A stretch of 64,000 bases of DNA from Cucumis sativus (GCF_000004075.3 NC_026659.2:18742272-18806271); one strand, 5' to 3'. Counted from the stretch's first letter, positions 1 to 11,437 are shown. The notes: generated from the letters alone by a model not told the origin. A program made the numbers and translations.

Positions 1-1130
1 CTAAATAAGAAAAATGAAGAAAAATAGGTCATAAAATCCGGTTGGTGATTACATGCAAAACTGTAGGCATAATTTTAAATTCAATATTTGTCAAATCCAA
101 CTCCATTTTAACTCCCACTCATGAAGTTCAGATTGTAGACAATTTTTTCTTCCCTCCTTCCTCTGCCAATAAAAATTGAGCCAATCAACTCTACTAATTC
201 AGTCGACCACACCATTCATTTTAGAGATCAACCACACCTCGAGTGATTGGAGTTTTATGTGTCTTGTAAGATTCTTTCTTTCAACGATATCACACCTTAA
301 ATTAACTCTTTATCGAAAATATAAAAGAACTCTTAATCAATGAACTATTCTATTATTTAGTTGATAATAGGGATTCTACAAAAAAAGAAGAATGAAAGGG
401 TGATTAAAACTGTATTTGCAAAAGATTTTTCATTAAAAATGGAAGAACAAGATGATCTACGATCACAAAATCAACAATTGAGCCAGTAGAAACTTTAATT
501 GTAAAGTTGCAGGCCATTCATAAAAACAAGCATAACACTAAGTTGAAATGGTCGTAGAAAATCAAAACCACAAATGAAGAGAAATTATAAATCAAAACCA
601 ATGATAATTATTGAACTCGACTTTGGTCTGTTGTTGTAGAAAGTTGAGAGTGAAAGAGAATGGAAAAATGAGGGAGGAAGAGATTATTTAGGAAAGGGTT
701 GTTTGAAAATAAAAAAATATAAAATCTCCATAAAACATGCAAATTTAGCAATTTGAATAGTTGTTTTTTTCTTTGCCATATATGCTATATTTAAAAATGA
801 TAACATAAATGGTGAGAACAAAAATGGTGAGGTATAATTTAAATTAATTTTTTCTAAAAATTATGGATGTGATTGATAAAATGAGCTATGGTTGAGTGAA
901 CTAACAGACTTCAAATTAATTGAATTGTGCATTAACTTACTAAAAGGATGAAATTAAGCGTAATCTGTTTGGAGATCCAACGAGCTTTTGTGTTATAGTT
1001 GGTTGGTTTTGGTATTAGTTATTCGTGTTAAATTAATCTTTCATTACTAAATCATATCACTTTCAACATCTTTCTCTCACACAAAAAGAAAAAAAAGGAA
1101 GAGCCAAGAAACGAAACTAAGCTCTCTCTC
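1..1130. other. Intergenic sequence upstream of the kinase gene
   Basis: AT-rich DNA with no ORF, RNA gene or repeat that I can recognise. It probably contains distal promoter sequence of the kinase that starts at 1565. Confidence 0.5.
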
Positions 1131-1148
1131 TCTGATGATGATTATTAT

Positions 1149-1171
1149 TATATATATATCTATATATATTT
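1149..1171 (+). promoter_or_regulatory. TATA-like AT tract upstream of the kinase gene
   Basis: Alternating TA tract about 400 bases before the kinase start codon, followed by a long pyrimidine-rich stretch (about 1270-1550) typical of a plant 5' leader. It could equally be a simple TA repeat; no transcription start is visible. Confidence 0.3.
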
Positions 1172-1564
1172 AATGATAATTCCATTTTGAAAGGTAAAAC
1201 AAGCGAGCTACCCATTCATCCTCCATGTCTGCATTACAAAAATTTTCAAGGGGACCTTAACAATGGCTTTTCATCTTCTTCCCCCACCTGCCACCAATCT
1301 ATTCTTCTATTTCTTTACTTAAATTCCATTATTCTTCTAGGTGCTTGTCCAGTTCACATCCTTCTCCCACATATTCTCCCCCCACCATTGAAGCAAAGCT
1401 AAAGCAGACTTCAATTCTTCTCTTCCCACTTTCTTCTTTTTCTCTCTCTCTTTTTGCACTTTTTTTTTCTTTCTGGGTATCTGTGATTTGTGTTCTTTTT
1501 TGTTTTGTTCTTTTTTTTTTTGGGTTTATAGATTTTTGTGCTCTTCTTTGAGATCTGCTTCAAA

Positions 1565-4029
1565 ATGGGTTTCTCCCTTGGTACTTGTTCTATCCAAAGG
1601 GAGACCCCTCTTGAGTTAGATCATCACCATTGTCGCTATAATGAGCTTAAGATTAAAACCCTTTTGAGAAAAATGATTTGGGAACTTGGGTTCGCGTGTA
1701 TTCTTCCTCCTGCTCGTTTTCGCCGCAAAAATCAGGGTATTCAAGATGAAGAACACCCAAATGTGGAGGGGCAAAACAAGAATCTAGAGCATAATAAAGC
1801 TTGGTTGCTTGCGGAGTCCGGTGCTGGTGGTGGGGAATTGTTAAATACTGATCCACAATCGGTTCATTCGTCTTTCCGGTTCAGTTTTTGCTCTCAGGTT
1901 GAACTTGAAACCATGAACATCGGCTCTTCAACCACTGCAGCAACTGTTTTAATGGTGAATTTGGATAATGGTATGATGGCTGAAGCTCTCACCAAAGAAT
2001 TGAAATGGCGGAGGATTGAGTCTCTAGAAAAGAGCATTTCCCCTGTGGCTCATACTTTGATTAGATTCAGATATCGCGAAATTCTTTCTGCAACCCGCAA
2101 TTTCTCAAAAGGTTATTCTCAAAGTCAAAGACCCTTCTCGTTTTTTTTTTAAACCAAATTTCTGATATGTAATCTTGAACTGATTTTCATTTTCTCCAAA
2201 TGTGATTAGGCAGAGTTTTGGGAAGAGGGGCCTTAAGCTGTGTCTTCAGAGGAAGGGTTGGGTTTTTGAGAACCGCTGTGGCAATCAAACGTTTAGACAA
2301 GGAAGATAAAGAATCTGCAAAGGCATTCTGTAGAGAATTAATGATTGCTAGCTCTCTTCATAACCCAAATATAGTTCCTCTTGTTGGGTTTTGCATAGAT
2401 CCAGAAGAGGGTCTGTTTTTGGTTTATAAATATGTTTCTGGTGGAAGTTTAGAAAGGCATTTGCATGGTATGACATGATTTCTTGATCTTGAGTGCATAA
2501 TTTACTTGAACTTTGTTTAGTTTTTGAGTTTCTTACATCATAACAATTGCAGAGAAGAAGAGGGGAATGAAGGGTCGTTTTTCTCTTCCCTGGTCAGTAA
2601 GATTCAAGATTGCTCTTGGAATTGCTGAGGCTGTGGCTTATCTTCACAATGGGACTGAAAGATGTGTTGTTCATAGAGACATCAAGCCTTCAAATATTCT
2701 TCTTACATCCAAGAAAATGCCAAAGGTAAAAAGAATTTTGTCATTTTTGTGGATATTCCTTTGCTTGTTTGATGTGTAGCAAAGGAAAGAGACAGGATAA
2801 TGAAATAGAGAGAAACCAACAAAGTCATCAATCTAAGGACTAAGATGTTCTAAATGATCACTTCAAATTATTCTAAGCAACAAATTCTACAACCTTTCAT
2901 TGTTCTTATTCATCAATTGCGTTCCTGGTAATGATTGCTTGCAGTTATGTGATTTCGGGTTAGCAACATGGACTGCTGCTCCATCTGTGCCTTTCCTTTG
3001 CAAAACTGTCAAAGGAACATTTGGGTATGAACACTCATTTCAAGTCATTCTAACGTTAGGGGAAGGATGATGAGAATCGATCTCGCCTTCCACTTTTCTG
3101 TTCCTTTCGAATTTACAATTTTCAAAATTTATTTGTAGTTACCTAGCTCCTGAATATTTCCAACATGGGAAGGTATCAGATAAAACAGATGTCTATGCTG
3201 TAGGAGTTGTGTTATTGGAACTCATAACAGGCAGGAAGCCGTTCGAAGCAAGGGCACATGGAGAGGAGAACTTGGTTTTATGGGTAGGTCACTATATCAC
3301 TCTAATAATTTTGTTTTCTCTTGTTTGATTAATGGTTATCTAAAGCTTTAGAATGAAAATCAAATTCTTGCACCTAGAGATGCTATAAATGATTATGCTT
3401 CTGAACAAAGTAATATAATGCAATAGAACATGGCAATTCTCATGTTTTTTATCCCTTTGTTTAATCCATGTTGAATCCACGTTGATGGAATGTGATTCAC
3501 ATGTAGAACTTTGTACTGCAATATATTAACACGTACACATAATTCTTCTTGAAATAACATTGTTTTATAAGCACAAACAACTAGACTGAAAGTAGAATGG
3601 TGCAGTCCACTAGTTTATAATAGACTGAAAGTAGTTTTTGTTAACTATAACAAACTCGATAATTTCGCACAGGCAAAGCCACTGTTGCAGAAAGGGAAAG
3701 GGGCGATTACGGAGCTGCTTGATCCACAGGTGACATGTACGACAAAGAATTCAAATCAAATAGTTCAAATGATCGAAGCTGCTGCTGCTTGCATTACTGG
3801 TGAAGAATCACGCAGGCCGGGGATATTAGAGATCATTGCTATATTGAAAGGGGAAGAAAAGGCGCCTCTGCCCTCCAGATCAAAGAGGTACAGCTTCTTA
3901 GGACATGGATGTGTCACTGATTGTTATTCACAGTTTCAAAATACAAACAGCGAGATGACGGGTCATTTAGCGTTGGCCATGTCTGGACTACCCGAATTTG
4001 AAGATGACGATTACCTTTTCTGTCGTTGA
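1565..4029 (+). CDS. Receptor-like cytoplasmic serine/threonine kinase, six exons
   Basis: Exons are 1565-2111, 2210-2467, 2553-2725, 2945-3024, 3139-3283 and 3673-4029. All introns are GT-AG and the exons join in frame to 1,560 bases (519 residues). There is no signal peptide or membrane segment, so the product is probably a soluble or peripheral RLCK. The N-terminal ~165 residues are unassigned. The kinase domain follows: glycine loop [11 protein letters not shown], catalytic lysine in AVAIKRL, catalytic loop [16 protein letters not shown], and activation segment ending GYLAPEY. All catalytic residues are present, so an active kinase is expected. The third loop glycine is Ser. Gly2 and Cys8 could allow lipid anchoring, but the myristoylation context is weak. 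The ATG at 1565 is preferred because the only upstream in-frame Met (1538) adds nine residues from the leader. Subfamily and substrate are not assignable by eye. Confidence 0.9.
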
Positions 4030-4620
4030 AAAAATTACAATACAAAAACATTGCATGACCAACTGAAATAAGGAGAGATTTTTTTCTCATTTTGCTTGCT
4101 TTTGTACATCTCTTTAGCTGAATTATTGACGTTAGAGTATGGGAAGGAAAAAAAAAAGAGAGAGAGAGAGGTGAAACTGTAAATAGGATCATTTTGTATA
4201 GATCTTCGATGTACTTTTCCCCATTTTCCATGGAGGAAATGTAATTAATTTTCATTTGAAACTTCAGTGTCTTTTCATCTTATGATTCGGGAGACAAAAG
4301 GTATGCAACATAAAGCTTCCATATGTTTGGGGAAGTTACCTTGTTTGAATAGTTTTTCGAGTGCATAAAAAAGATTTAAAATTTGGACTCTGTTAGACTA
4401 TGAACACAATTTGAAATTGGCCTCGAACAAAGTGAGCTACTCACGATTTGAATCTCAAAATTTACGAATTTAAACATTATCTTAACAATGAATTATTGTT
4501 AGGAGGTGGTTGGTGTTGATACAGATTCGTGGAAGTTGCAGCTTAACAACCAAAAAAATGATTTCAATTATGAAAAAATGTTTTAAAAACATGGAGCCCA
4601 TTTGATTTGCTTTTTTTTTT

Positions 4621-4640
4621 TCTCTCTCTCTCTCTCTCTC
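4621..4640. repeat. (TC)10 microsatellite
   Basis: Perfect dinucleotide run preceded by a T tract, in the spacer between the convergent kinase and polcalcin genes. Confidence 0.9.
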
Positions 4641-4764
4641 ATGCAGATATCAAATCAACCACGACAAGATACATTTAAAAAATGGAAAAGCAAAAATCAG
4701 AGAACAAGAAATCAACCACCAAAAATAGAAAAAAAAAAAAAAGAATTAAACCGTATACAAACAT

Positions 4765-5019
4765 TTAGAATATCTTAGCAACATCCTTGACTAATCCACG
4801 GTTAGCACGAGCGAAATCTGTGAACTCTTCGTAGGAAATGAAGCCATCACCGTCAGTGTCGATCTCAGCCATCATCCGTTGTACTTCGTCGGCGGTGACG
4901 GAGCCGAGGGTCTTCAAGGCTTCCCCAAGCTCAGCGGAAGAGATCTTACCGTCGCCATTGGCGTCAAAGCGCTTGAAAATGCGTTCACGTTCAGCTTGGT
5001 CTTGAGGATCATCAGCCAT
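4765..5019 (-). CDS. Polcalcin, two-EF-hand pollen calcium-binding protein
   Basis: Single-exon gene of 84 residues, the usual polcalcin length (78-86). The first EF-hand loop is at residues 19-30 (DANGDGKISSAE) and the second at 54-65 (DTDGDGFISYEE). Both keep the acidic residues at positions 1, 3, 5 and 12 and the glycine at 6, so both should bind calcium. The short acidic N-terminus and the C-terminal FARANRGLVKD segment are polcalcin hallmarks. Family members are cytosolic proteins of mature pollen and are known cross-reactive allergens. The ATG at 5019 is the only Met that gives a full first EF-hand, and a TATA box lies 93 bases upstream. Pollen expression is inferred from the family only. 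The gene converges on the kinase at 1565-4029. Confidence 0.93.
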   Translation of the reverse strand: MADDPQDQAERERIFKRFDANGDGKISSAELGEALKTLGSVTADEVQRMMAEIDTDGDGFISYEEFTDFARANRGLVKDVAKIF

Positions 5020-5111
5020 TGCGATAGTGTTTGAAAAGGATTAGTGTGTGTATTGGGGGATTTGGTGATGGAGAGATTGAGAGTAATAGAAGTTATGAAG
5101 AAAATGGTGAG

Positions 5112-5119
5112 TTTATATA
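5112..5119 (-). promoter_or_regulatory. TATA box of the polcalcin gene
   Basis: TATATAAA on the minus strand, 93 bases before the start codon, which predicts a leader of about 60 bases. The position and the perfect consensus fit a strong tissue-specific plant promoter. Confidence 0.65.
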
Positions 5120-5239
5120 AAAAGCAAAGTTTGTGGAAACTAAGGTTGTCCTCAAATGTCGGGTTAGTGACTTTTAGAATGGCCAAAAGATTGTAAAAAC
5201 TAATTCCAATGATTTTGCCTAAATTATGGTTTCTCATGA

Positions 5240-6346
5240 AAGAAACATTCTTTTCTATTCCAAATTTCTCTTTCTTTCTCTTTTTTTTTTTTTTACTTTT
5301 TCTAACATTATTATTAATTTAATAAATAAATAAAAAGTATACTAATTCTCATGGTTGTAGAATGCACGTTGGTTACTGATTAGTTTCTTTGTCTCCATCA
5401 AACACTTTGGTCAATTCTCAATTATGAAGCGATCATTATAATTTATATCCATATCTTCCTCTATCTCAAATATTATATATAATATTTATTGTGAATAATT
5501 TTGGATCAACTAACAAAATTGTCCCGGGAGACTTTTGCAGTTTGTGGGCACAAAATCAATCCAAGAAGAAAAGAAATGGCCAAAGACGACTCATAAACAC
5601 CAAGAGGAGGTTTAGGGAAAGAGAACAAACCGAAGGGTTGGATCCCTTCGCAAGTTAGCTCCAAAATTTTCCATCTGTTGTCCTATCTAATGAATCCTAA
5701 GAACTTCCTTAAATTAGGTTTAAAACATGATTCTAACAGGATTAGGACATTAAACCTTACAAGTTAACTATTGAGATTCTTTGAAAAGGAAGTGAGTTGT
5801 TTTGAGTTGAAACTAAGTTTATACTCTTACCATTCATTCATTGACTGACTTAGCATATTTGAGTGAGCTTCGCATCCGCCACATCAGTATGTAAGCTCCT
5901 TTCTTTCTTTTTCTTTTTCTTTTTTTTCCTTAGGCATCTCAATATTTTCCATAAATAAATTTAGAAACTGTTGGTGTGGAGTCCATATTTCAACATAAAT
6001 GTATACTCTCAAACAAAAACAAAAGGTTCCAACCTTAAATTCTCTACCTACATACATTTAAATGAAAAATGAATAAAAAAAAAATGTTAGGTAGGAATGC
6101 GATCAAAGTGTCACTTTGATTAAATAAGGAATTAGTCACGGGTTTATAAGGAAGAACAACTATTGCTAACGGAATGAGACCTTTTAGGTGATAAAAAACC
6201 TATAAGGCTTTGCTTGGGGCAAATTGTAAACACCGAATTCTAAAGAAGCTCCAAAGTCTTTTAAAGAGCTTGGAAGTTAGATTTTGAGTAAAATTATGAT
6301 GGGAAATTGAAAATGCAAGTAGTGTTCGTAGTGTCATTTTAATAAC
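5240..6346. other. Intergenic, no supported gene
   Basis: AT-rich sequence with homopolymer tracts near 5280 and 5905. I see no coding or RNA feature up to the transposase fossil at 6347. Confidence 0.5.
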
Positions 6347-7200
6347 GAAGTGTCAGCCGGGTGTCTCAAAATACCATCAACTTTTCTATTGATCGCATGC
6401 CAACGCAAATTCTTAGCATTCTCAAATCTCTTTAACATTCTTATAATCTTGGAACTATTGGAAAGTACCATATCTGTTTGGCAACTATTTCACTTTTTTC
6501 ATTTTTTTGAGTTCTTAACGATCTTCCACCTCGACAAACCACACTTAGGGCACTTTGTCATGTTTTCATACTCTTTTTTATATAAACAACAATCATTAGG
6601 ACATGCAACAATTTTTGATAACTCAGTTCTAAGGCACCTACTGTTTTCTTCGCTACGTATAAGAAACTTGGAATTTCATTGTTTTCAGGTAAGAGATCGC
6701 TTATTATGGATAATAATTTAGATAAACTAGTGTTACTCCAGCCATACCTAACCTTTAAGTCATATAATCTCGTCAGGGCTAACAACTTGGTGAATTTCTT
6801 ACATCCTGTGTATAATGGTTGCATTGCATCATCAAACATAGTATCAAAGGTATTTGATGTATTAGAAGATTGTTCGTGAATGGATTGAACCATACTGTTA
6901 AATAAATCGTCCATTTCTCATTTTCATCAACTGTATTTTCCGTTATGTAGGTAACATTCTCTGAGTTCAAATTTTCACCATGTCATAACCATACCTTCTA
7001 ACTTTTATCAATTCCATTGGCATACAAATGATACAGAATTGTTGAGACATCCTTAAGTAAACGATTAATGCAATTCAAACATGGAAATCTAATTGAATTA
7101 TAACGCCTTTGACATGACTCAAACCAAATTGAATGAACCTTTCGACTCCTAAATCATATTCTCTAGACATCCTATTTTTCATCATCCATGACTTGTCCAT
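6347..7200 (-). pseudogene. CACTA (En/Spm) TNP2-type transposase fragment
   Basis: Read on the minus strand, the first residues (MDKSWMMKNRMSREYDLG, from 7200) match the transposase-associated domain at the start of TNP2 proteins. Further on come segments typical of the same family: a LYTGCKKFTKLL block, YGWSNTSLSKLL, a zinc-like CPND..CPKCG..RW block near 6520-6600 and a final LRWHA...LRHPADTS block at 6347-6410. The order is collinear, but the frame changes several times and stops interrupt it, so the gene is dead. The catalytic middle and C-terminus are missing. The longest open piece is 118 codons (6558-6914). No CACTA terminal repeats were found. Confidence 0.8.
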
Positions 7201-8390
7201 TGTGTAGGTGTATAAAAATTTAATCTTCTAAATTGGCCTCTAAACAAATCTAGTTACAAAAGAGATGAGCAACAACTAAAGGAAATCAATCAGTAATTAA
7301 CTACATCCTACAGTACATAGATTTCATATACAAACACTACCAACTTGGAAATTTCTGAACCCTTTGGTTCAGTAAAATTTCAAAAAACTTAGAAAAAGAA
7401 ATTCAAATCCAATGAGCGCATCTATATGCTTAAAAAATGGACTTGAGGTATTTTACTCTTTCGTTTTTCTAACTTTATCGTAAATTATTATGTGTTTATT
7501 TAGCATGGAACAAGTGCTTTGAGATTTTAAGATATCTGTCGAACATAGGTAAAAAAAACTATTTTGACAATTCAAACACTTCTTTTTCAACAACTTATAA
7601 AGTTGTATTTAAAAATTATAAAAACAATTAAAATGAGAATTACACTTTTGTGATAAAAGCTATTTGTAAGGTGCTTCAATCTGATAACTTTGATTAAATA
7701 TTTCAAACATATATATTTTGAAGGTTGTTGATCAAGTATCAAAATCAAATCAAACAAATACTATAAATACGAGAAACTCAACCTTAAAAAAAATCAATTT
7801 AATTCCACCCAACAGTAAAATTTAGAAAGTATCATTAGATATATACATTTTGTATTTGAACCATTTTAACAAACACAGTAAAGTTGAAAATTTTGTAAAA
7901 TGGAGACTTTAGCCATAAATTTGTATTAAATGATTTCTACCTCATGTCTAAAATTTATGTTAAATTTAGTAAATAGATAGTAAAAGGGTGAAACTTGAGA
8001 TTTTAATTTAAGAGTGTAAAGACACAAAATAAAGCAAAATTAAAACATAAATGACAAAAAAAAAAGTATTTTTAAAATACTAAAAAGAAAGATTGAAGCA
8101 AAATTTGAAGTGGAAGAAATTGAATTAGACCCTCACAATTTGATAAATAAAGGCATACTGCCGTCAACAATAGGCTTCTCCTAAGTTAGAATAGAGAACT
8201 CTTTCTCAATAATTGATGAAGTAAGGCTCCCCTAAACACTAAAGAACAATCTTCTCATAAAGCTCGTACTTTAACAACGATCGTAAATATAATTTTAAGA
8301 TCAACAACATTAATGATTTTAAATTATATTCACCCGTACACACCCAATTACCATCTCAAAATGTGGATGGCTTTTGGGGGTCTTTTTTTA
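7201..8390. other. Intergenic, no supported gene
   Basis: AT-rich DNA between the CACTA fossil and the plastid-derived block. It may include eroded transposon flank, but I cannot assign anything in it. Confidence 0.45.
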
Positions 8391-8397
8391 ATAAAAA

Positions 8398-8512
8398 TTA
8401 TCTTTATCTTTGTTTGTGTCTCACATTAGAACAAATTACAAAAATTCGTCTCCCCCTGTGGATCAAGTGACATTTTTCACAAATTTTCTAAATGGGAGGC
8501 CCTTATTTTCAT
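8398..8512 (-). pseudogene. rpl36: Plastid ribosomal protein L36 pseudogene
   Basis: It starts MKIRAS, as in plastid L36, and ends with the family's 3' codons and TAA. It is 115 bases long where the intact gene has 114. After the first six codons the frame is lost and a TGA appears. The zinc-binding Cys region is only recognisable at nucleotide level. Confidence 0.75.
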
Positions 8513-8637
8513 ATTTGTTATTCCTTACCTTAATTCCGAATCTACTTATTGGAAGAAAATAAGTTTCTTGAAATTTTCTATTTCGAATTGTATCTCCCTA
8601 CAAAAAAGAATATTGAGACTACTTCACCTAATCATTC

Positions 8638-8836
8638 GAATCTTTGTTTCGTAGTCTATAAATTATATGTCTTCTAGTCATGGTTGAATTGTAACAACAA
8701 TATGGATAAAACTATGTCGAATCCTTCCTGAAACGTAACCTAGAATTGGATCCTCGTTTTCTAAACAAACCCAAAACATATCATTGGTAAGTGATTCAGT
8801 AATTAAACTTTCAGAAATCCTTTTTTGCTCTTTCAT
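8638..8836 (-). pseudogene. infA: Plastid translation initiation factor IF-1 pseudogene
   Basis: It begins [15 protein letters not shown] and continues through a recognisable OB-fold region (LGYVSGRIR). An internal deletion shifts the frame, and the C-terminal IIYRLRNKDSND block resumes in another frame up to the TAG. It is 199 bases against about 234 for intact infA. infA is often defective even in plastid genomes, so part of the damage could predate transfer. Confidence 0.75.
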
Positions 8837-8968
8837 TCCAGATGAAACACCTTTCAAAGTATCAATTAATGAAGGGGGAGTGGTATTATAAACTACAAAT
8901 CCACCTCGTTTCTTTTTTTTTTTTTTACAAATAGGGAAGTTCTGTGTATAATTCGAATATCATAAAGA

Positions 8969-9335
8969 TTACCATATATAACACAAAATTTCGCCGCCGA
9001 TTCCCTGTAGTCGAGCTTCTCGGTCTGTCATTATACCCCGAGAAGTAGAAAGAATTACAATGCCCATTCCTCCTAAAATTCTAGGAATTTTTTGATAGTT
9101 AGAATATATTCGGAGACCGGGTCGACTGATCCGTTTTAAATTTAAAATCGTTTTATATGGTCCTTTCCTATTTCTTCTATGTCGTAGGGTTAAAACCCAA
9201 AAATCCTTGTTGCTTTCCCGATGTTTCCTTACGTTTTCAATAAAACCTTCTCGTAAAAGTATTTTAACAATGTTTTTAGTGATGGTTAGCATTGCGAATA
9301 GAGGTTATTATGTTAGCAATAGTGTCCTTACCCAT
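8969..9335 (-). pseudogene. rps8: Plastid ribosomal protein S8 pseudogene
   Basis: The original start (9335) gives [17 protein letters not shown] and then a stop. A deletion of roughly 35-40 bases in codons ~17-30 shifts the frame. A fortuitous ATG at 9292 leaves a 107-codon ORF that holds the rest of S8, including [16 protein letters not shown] and the C-terminal [11 protein letters not shown]. Intact S8 is about 134 residues. The long ORF is a relic of plastid coding sequence; its eukaryotic promoter, transit peptide and original N-terminus are absent. Confidence 0.85.
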
Positions 9336-9487
9336 GATAAACGAAAATTATTGTTTACTTAAAATTTTGATCTAATCAACATTCTTTTTTATTAAATAGT
9401 TATGAATTTGAAAAGGTATATACGTGATACACAATCTACTAATTAATTTCATTCAAATAGTATAACTATCTCACGGTCTGTCTCATT

Positions 9488-9855
9488 TTATAATACTTCA
9501 GGTGCTAATGAAATTATTTTTGTGAAATTTAACTGTCTCAATTCTCGGGCAATCGCACCAAAAATTCGAGTTCCTTTTGGATTTCCTTCTTGATCAATAA
9601 CAACCGCAGCATTGTCATCATATCGTATTATCATACCATTTTCTCGTTTGAGTTCTTTACAAGTACGTACAATTACAGCTCTGATCACTTCTGATCTTTC
9701 TAAAGGTGTATTTGGGACGGCTTTCTTGATTACAGCAACAATAACGTCACCAATATGAGCATATCGTCGATTACTAGCCCCTATGATTCGAATATACATC
9801 AATTCTCAGGCTTCACTGTTATTTGCTACATTCAAAAGGGTTTGAGGTGAATTAT
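9488..9855 (-). pseudogene. rpl14: Plastid ribosomal protein L14 pseudogene
   Basis: An ORF of 104 codons from 9802 covers residues ~19-122 of L14 with only a few apparent differences from the plastid family (for example [14 protein letters not shown] and [11 protein letters not shown]). Upstream, the first ~18 codons are still visible, but the start ATG reads ATA, one base is missing, and an Arg codon (CGA) has become TGA just before the internal Met. The remaining ORF is therefore an N-truncated relic. Confidence 0.87.
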
Positions 9856-10006
9856 ATTATTTTGGAATCTTTTCTTTCAGTGCGTAGGGCGAAGTATATA
9901 TATATATATTTATTTATTTATTGTTTTTCAAAAAAAAAAAAAAAGAAATCTACAATTGTTTTTTTTTCATCTCAAACAAAGATCGCTTTCCTTTGATTCT
10001 ACATTT

Positions 10007-10403
10007 CTATCCCGAAGTAATGAATTGGGTTCGTATAGGCATTTTGGATGCCGCTATTGAAATAGCTTTTCTGGCTATATTTTCGGCTACTCCACTCATT
10101 TCATAAAGTATTCTATTTGGTTCAACAAAAAACAACCTAATATTTAGGAGATTCTTTCCCCTAACTTATGTGTTTTTATGGGTCTAGTGCAATGGATTTG
10201 TCTAGAAATATACGTATTCATATTTTTCCACCGCGTCGTGCATTTCATGTCGTTGTCATTCATCCAACTTCGATTTGTCTAGATGTGATCCAAGCGGGTT
10301 CAAGTGCCTGAATAGCGTATCTCCCGAAGCAAATACTATTGCCTCGATAAGATATTCCTTTCATTCTTCCTCTATGGTGTTTACGGAATCTGGTTCTTTT
10401 AGG
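10007..10403 (-). pseudogene. rpl16: Plastid ribosomal protein L16 exon 2 pseudogene
   Basis: Starting right after the intron end, the sequence encodes [20 protein letters not shown] and then [18 protein letters not shown]. Several stops and a frameshift follow before the C-terminal region, which ends F-I-T-S-G-TAG at 10007. It is clearly more decayed than rpl14 and rps8 in the same block. Confidence 0.83.
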
Positions 10404-10500
10404 GTTATAGTTGATGGTTATTTGTCAATTTCATCTCTACTATAAAACCGAATACGAAAGTTTCTTCTCATCCAGCTCCTCGCAAACGAAACTATTCAAA
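10404..10500 (-). pseudogene. Remnant of the rpl16 group II intron (domains V-VI)
   Basis: On the minus strand, a GAGGAGCTGGATGAGAAG...CGGTTTTATAGTAGAGATG segment just before exon 2 resembles a group II domain V hairpin. Its paired strands are now partly mismatched. It is followed by a domain VI-like stretch ending in ATCAACTAT at the exon junction. The intron probably continues to about 10620 but becomes unrecognisable. Confidence 0.6.
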
Positions 10501-10620
10501 AAAAAAGTATACATGTATTTACTGATATTTATTATTCAATTATGGGATTCTTTTAGATTTCATTTAATCAACCTATTCAAAATAAATTTGTACATCTTTC
10601 TTTTCTTTGGGTAGATTCTA

Positions 10621-11430
10621 GAATAATAGAATAATTTTTCTAAAAAAATATAGATAATAATAGAGGCATTTTCAAAAAATAATAAAATAAATTAAAATAT
10701 TTATAAGTTATAACAAAATTTTGAATTCTAACACTTACCATCTTCTATCACTACATATTTGCTTAAATATTTTGTAAAACTTGCTATTTTTGAAAATTTC
10801 TCATAATATAATCCTATTTTGTTATTTTTTCTTTTATTATTAAGGTTATAACAAATCTTTATTATTATTTTTTTGCCTTTCTTTTAAATATGATATTTGA
10901 TGGACCCTAATTTAGAAATCTAATAAAATTGAAACGTTCGCGGGCGAATATTTACTCTTTTTATATGTGTTTTGGTTCTCAAGTTATTTAGCCCATGAAT
11001 CGACCTCTCATACCTACTTTACATGTAACTTTATACAAATTTCACAAAATTTCATTAACTTTTTAACTAAAATTTCAAAAATTTTAATGACAATTTGATC
11101 CTACATTAATTACAAATAATATATATTTTCAAAATTATATAATAATATATACTATAATTGTAACAACCCAACTATTTATACTAATAGTTGGGGTCATCGC
11201 TACTAATTTAAATAAAGATTTTTCTAAAAAGAAAATGAATAAATAAAAGAAGATACTAAAACCTTTCGATAAAAACCTCGAACACTTGATTATAAATCAT
11301 GAAACACTCATTACAGACACAATGTAGTTGTGTGTGGACTTTGTACAGTGTAAAGGATAGCAACAATATTAACATCTGACTCGCTTTAACATCAGATTGA
11401 GAATATTACTATAGCAAAATAGATTTAGGA
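10621..11430. other. Intergenic with a possible LTR start
   Basis: AT-rich DNA. At 11159 a TGTAACAACCC sequence resembles the 5' end of Gypsy-type LTRs. It is followed by a perfect short hairpin (CCAACTATT, loop, AATAGTTGG). No matching second LTR was found, so this is only suggestive. Confidence 0.3.
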
Positions 11431-11437
11431 AGCATAC

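Larger units (their letters stand above)
8391..10620. other. Nuclear plastid DNA segment (NUPT), rpl36-infA-rps8-rpl14-rpl16
   Basis: Five minus-strand pseudogenes lie in exactly the order and spacing of the plastid ribosomal-protein cluster: rpl36, infA, rps8, rpl14, rpl16 exon 2 and part of its intron. All five carry frameshifts, stops or lost starts, so this is not a live plastid genome segment. Flanking sequence is ordinary nuclear repeat-rich DNA. Several changes are CG to TG/CA, which fits decay of methylated cytosines in the nucleus. The left edge lies just past the rpl36 stop and rps11 is absent. The right edge within the rpl16 intron is approximate. Confidence 0.88.

Noticed and set aside
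3914..4255. 113-codon ORF opposite the last kinase exon
   Set aside because: Antisense to coding sequence and 3' region; no domain.
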